Positions 5,237 through 6,573 of a DNA stretch of 6,573 nucleotides are shown one piece after another. Location of the stretch: positions 1 through 6,573 of the forward strand of contig CALAUK010000139.1 in NCBI GenBank assembly GCA_937892135.1, in the 5' to 3' direction. Source of the DNA: an uncultured Clostridia bacterium. GTDB taxonomy: Bacteria; Bacillota; Clostridia; UBA1381; UMGS1253. The first letter of the stretch is position 1, and each line of letters opens with the position of its first letter. The notes beneath the pieces were generated by a model. It did no database searches. It was not told where the DNA came from and was given only the letters and a program-made list of their open reading frames with translations. Both the position numbers and the translations under genes were made by a program.

Positions 5237-5686
5237 TTGAAAAAAATACTTTTTGTTTGCCTTGGAAACATTTGCCGCTCTCCTATGGCGGAGTTTGTTA
5301 TGAAGGACTTAGTTAAAAAAGAAAACTTAGAAAACGAGTTTTACATAGAGTCTTGTGCAACGTGCAGAGCGCATATAGGTGAAGAGCCGCACTACGGAAC
5401 AAGAAAAAAGCTTAAGGAAAAAAGCATTTCCTGCGAGGGAAAAACTGCAAGAAAAATGGAAAAGTCCGACTATGACAGGTTTGATTATATACTCGCTATG
5501 GACGAATCTAACATAGACCGCATTTTATACATAATAGGCGAGGACAAGGAAAACAAGGTTTCGCGCCTTTTAGAGTTTGCAGGAGAGAAAAGAGATATCG
5601 CAGACCCCTGGATTACGGGAAACTTTGATGAAACTTACGATGATGTTTTATTAGGATGTAAAGCACTTTTAGAAAAGCTAAAATAA
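5237..5686 (+). CDS. Low-molecular-weight protein tyrosine phosphatase
   Basis: This 149-residue cytoplasmic phosphatase of the LMW-PTP/Wzb/ArsC fold hydrolyses phosphotyrosine through a cysteinyl-phosphate. The P-loop is at the N-terminus: C8-LGNIC-R14-S (C-x5-R-S/T), preceded by the beta strand KKILFV. The general acid is D123 in ADPW, placed as the family requires. ESCATCRAHIGEEPHYGTRKKL and DYILAMDESN are the usual middle blocks, and the length is typical. I chose TTG 5237 as the start because GAGGTG precedes it by 6 bases and the protein then begins MKKILFVCLGN like its relatives. A GTG at 5228 would add MIT but lies in the ribosome site. No tyrosine kinase or polysaccharide gene is adjacent, so its target cannot be inferred. 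No terminator follows directly; the transcript should run into the repeats downstream. Confidence 0.93.
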   Translation: MKKILFVCLGNICRSPMAEFVMKDLVKKENLENEFYIESCATCRAHIGEEPHYGTRKKLKEKSISCEGKTARKMEKSDYDRFDYILAMDESNIDRILYIIGEDKENKVSRLLEFAGEKRDIADPWITGNFDETYDDVLLGCKALLEKLK

Positions 5687-5688
5687 AT

Positions 5689-5940
5689 GGGGTGTAGCAA
5701 AATGCACACACCACACAAGGCAAAGGAATGGCATAAAAAAGTCTCCTGATTAAAGCTGTAAAGTTAAAATAAAAAAGTTAGGGTGGAAATTCGTCATTTG
5801 ACGAATTTCTGCAATAGGATGCCTTGTGTTTTGAACAAACTTCGCCTCTCGCCGTACCATCGTACGCCTTCGGGTAACCTGATAATGCATAGGCATTATC
5901 AGCTCAGTTTGTCCAATCTGCACTATTTTTCGTCCACCCT
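5689..5940. repeat. Structured element, copy A (candidate RNA or miniature mobile element)
   Basis: This non-coding stretch holds nested inverted repeats. The outer arms are GGGTG..AAAATGCA (5690-5706) with TGCA..TTTTT..CACCC (5919-5939). P2 is ACACAAGGCA (5713-5722) with TGCCTTGTGT (5820-5829), 10 bp. P3 is GAAATTCGTC/GACGAATTTC (5786-5809), loop ATTT. P4 is TTGAACAAACT (5831-5841) with AGTTTGTCCAA (5906-5916), one mismatch. P5 is CGTAC/GTACG (5853-5866). P6 is a 10-bp hairpin (5879-5902). The layout is a closing stem around two branches, P2 with P3 inside and P4 with P5 and P6 inside. It starts 2 bases after the phosphatase stop. I do not recognise the family. The strand is unknown; the phosphatase transcript would read the plus strand. 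Confidence 0.6.
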
Positions 5941-5947
5941 TGAACGG

Positions 5948-6184
5948 GAAGGTGTAGAAAAATGCACCGACCACACAAGGCAAAAGAAATATTATGTGGG
6001 GTTTGTTAAGATTTATAAGTTTGATATTAAGTTATAAATAAGGAGGAAATTCGTCGAAAGACGAATTTCTGTTTTTTTATGCCTTGTGTTTTGAACAAAC
6101 TTCACCTCTCGGCGTACCTATGTACGCCTTCGGGTAACCCCTGCGGGCTTAGTTTGTCCAATCTGCACTATTTTTCTTCCGTCC
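5948..6184. repeat. Structured element, copy B (tandem repeat of copy A)
   Basis: Same architecture as copy A, offset by exactly 260 bases from GGTGTAG through P4. P2 is 5973-5982 with 6080-6089. P3 is 6046-6069 with a GAAA tetraloop. P4 is 6091-6101 with 6151-6161. P5 is a perfect 7-bp GGCGTAC/GTACGCC (6111-6128). P6 shrinks to CCC/GGG (6138-6147), shifting the 3' part by 15 bases. The outer arm is GAAAAATGCA (5957-5966) with TGCA..TTTTTC. The ~50 bases between P2 and P3 keep the same length as in copy A but show little sequence match. P3 here is followed by seven T's (6072-6078), so it could also end transcription. No credible protein is encoded. Confidence 0.6.
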
Positions 6185-6232
6185 CAGATATGACGTATAA
6201 AAATGTGCATACTGCCTAATGTGTAAAAAAAC

Positions 6233-6268
6233 AGGCTGTATCAAAATGATTTCATTTTGATACAGCCT
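6233..6268. terminator. Strong bidirectional terminator-like hairpin
   Basis: A perfect 17-bp stem (6233-6249 with 6252-6268) has GGCTGTATC/GATACAGCC at its base and a 2-base pinch that would open to a small loop. On the plus strand TTTTCTTC follows, ending the phosphatase-repeat transcript. On the minus strand a run of seven T's follows two bases later, ending the topoisomerase transcript. The convergent gene layout fits use by both. Confidence 0.8.
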
Positions 6269-6321
6269 TTTCTTCTTTACTATATATTCAATCAAGTGTT
6301 CTGTGCATTTTTCTCTGCCCT

Positions 6322-6573
6322 TTAAGAAACATCTATCATTTCCAGATACTTGCCTCCGTTTTTGGCGATATGTTCCTTACGTCCTGAAAGGTTGTCTCCA
6401 AGCAAAAGCTCAAACTTCGCCTTAGCAAGAGCCGCGTCGTCTGGCATAACGCGTATTAAGCGTCTTGTCTCAGGGCACATTGTTGTCAGCCACATCATAT
6501 CGGCATCGTTTTCACCGAGACCCTTTGAGCGCTGAATGGTATACTTACGGTTTCCGATTTCCTCGATAGCATC
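6322..6573 (-). CDS. DNA gyrase / topoisomerase IV subunit B, C-terminal end (partial)
   Basis: This is the last 83 residues of a type II topoisomerase B subunit; the start lies beyond the window. The ATPase/TOPRIM subunit works with GyrA or ParC to change DNA supercoiling or unlink chromosomes. The TOPRIM-tail signature is clear: Y-T-I-QRSKGLGENDADMMWLT, then TMCPETRRLIRV, then FELLLGDNLSGRKEHI and the end KYLEMIDVS. QRxKGLGE, the TM.PETR block and the LxGD..xxR.x.I block are shared by GyrB and ParE. The RSKGLGEND..MMW wording and the YLEMxDVS end resemble the topo IV-like B subunits of Clostridia, but gyrase and topo IV cannot be separated from this piece. The stop is TAA at 6324-6322. No sign of decay. 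Confidence 0.9.
   Translation of the reverse strand, partial: DAIEEIGNRKYTIQRSKGLGENDADMMWLTTMCPETRRLIRVMPDDAALAKAKFELLLGDNLSGRKEHIAKNGGKYLEMIDVS

Noticed and set aside
5783..6037. Small open frames on both strands inside the repeat region
   Set aside because: They cross the inverted repeats, differ completely between copies A and B, and lack ribosome sites. The conserved signal is in stems, not codons.
5689..6184. CRISPR array
   Set aside because: Only two units of ~250 bases exist, with internal stems and no short regular repeat-spacer pattern. No cas genes are present.

Overview
The window looks like a chromosomal segment from an uncultured, low-GC, Gram-positive bacterium, probably a member of the Clostridia. 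The reasons are AT-rich spacers, near-consensus sigma-A promoters, strong GGAGG-type ribosome sites, U-tailed terminators, and a cobalamin-type radical SAM / DUF2344 gene pair typical of Firmicutes. This placement rests on gene content and style, not on a database match.

Left end (1-421, minus). A reading frame starts as a secreted S-layer-homology (SLH) protein. After one SLH repeat it runs into unrelated sequence. About 100 bases encode, on the opposite strand, a membrane segment of an ArsB/NhaD-type permease. The last ~105 bases encode part of a PHP-domain phosphoesterase at about 61% GC. Three coding fragments thus meet within about 190 bases, with an apparent short overlap at one junction. 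This is either a real recombination scar or, more likely, a chimeric assembly or amplification end.

421-990. Divergent promoters separate the SLH gene from a small XRE-family regulator on the plus strand. The regulator carries an in-frame TAG at codon 47. A terminator, an AT-rich inverted repeat of ATTCATT units and a second terminator follow.

992-3730 (minus). A tRNA-Leu(CAA) gene has its own promoter and terminator. Upstream of it is a two-gene operon of a TIGR03960-type radical SAM protein and a DUF2344 (TIGR03936-type) protein, overlapping by 11 bases. The operon ends in a strong hairpin, so the RNase G / ribosomal L21 genes that often follow this pair are not linked here.

3741-5686. 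A second copy of the ATTCATT repeat lies between two terminators. It is followed by metY (O-acetylhomoserine sulfhydrylase, minus) and, divergently, a low-molecular-weight protein tyrosine phosphatase (plus). Their promoters are back to back.

5687-6321. This gene-free stretch holds the most unusual structure in the window. Two tandem copies of a ~240-250 base element have the same set of nested inverted repeats at nearly the same spacing (260-base period), while loops and one hairpin differ. It could be a structured RNA in the phosphatase 3' UTR or a tandem pair of miniature mobile elements. I do not recognise it. A strong terminator-like hairpin closes the region.

Right end (6322-6573, minus). 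This is the C-terminal 83 residues of a GyrB/ParE-type topoisomerase subunit. Apart from the radical SAM/DUF2344 operon, the genes appear to be independent transcription units with housekeeping roles.
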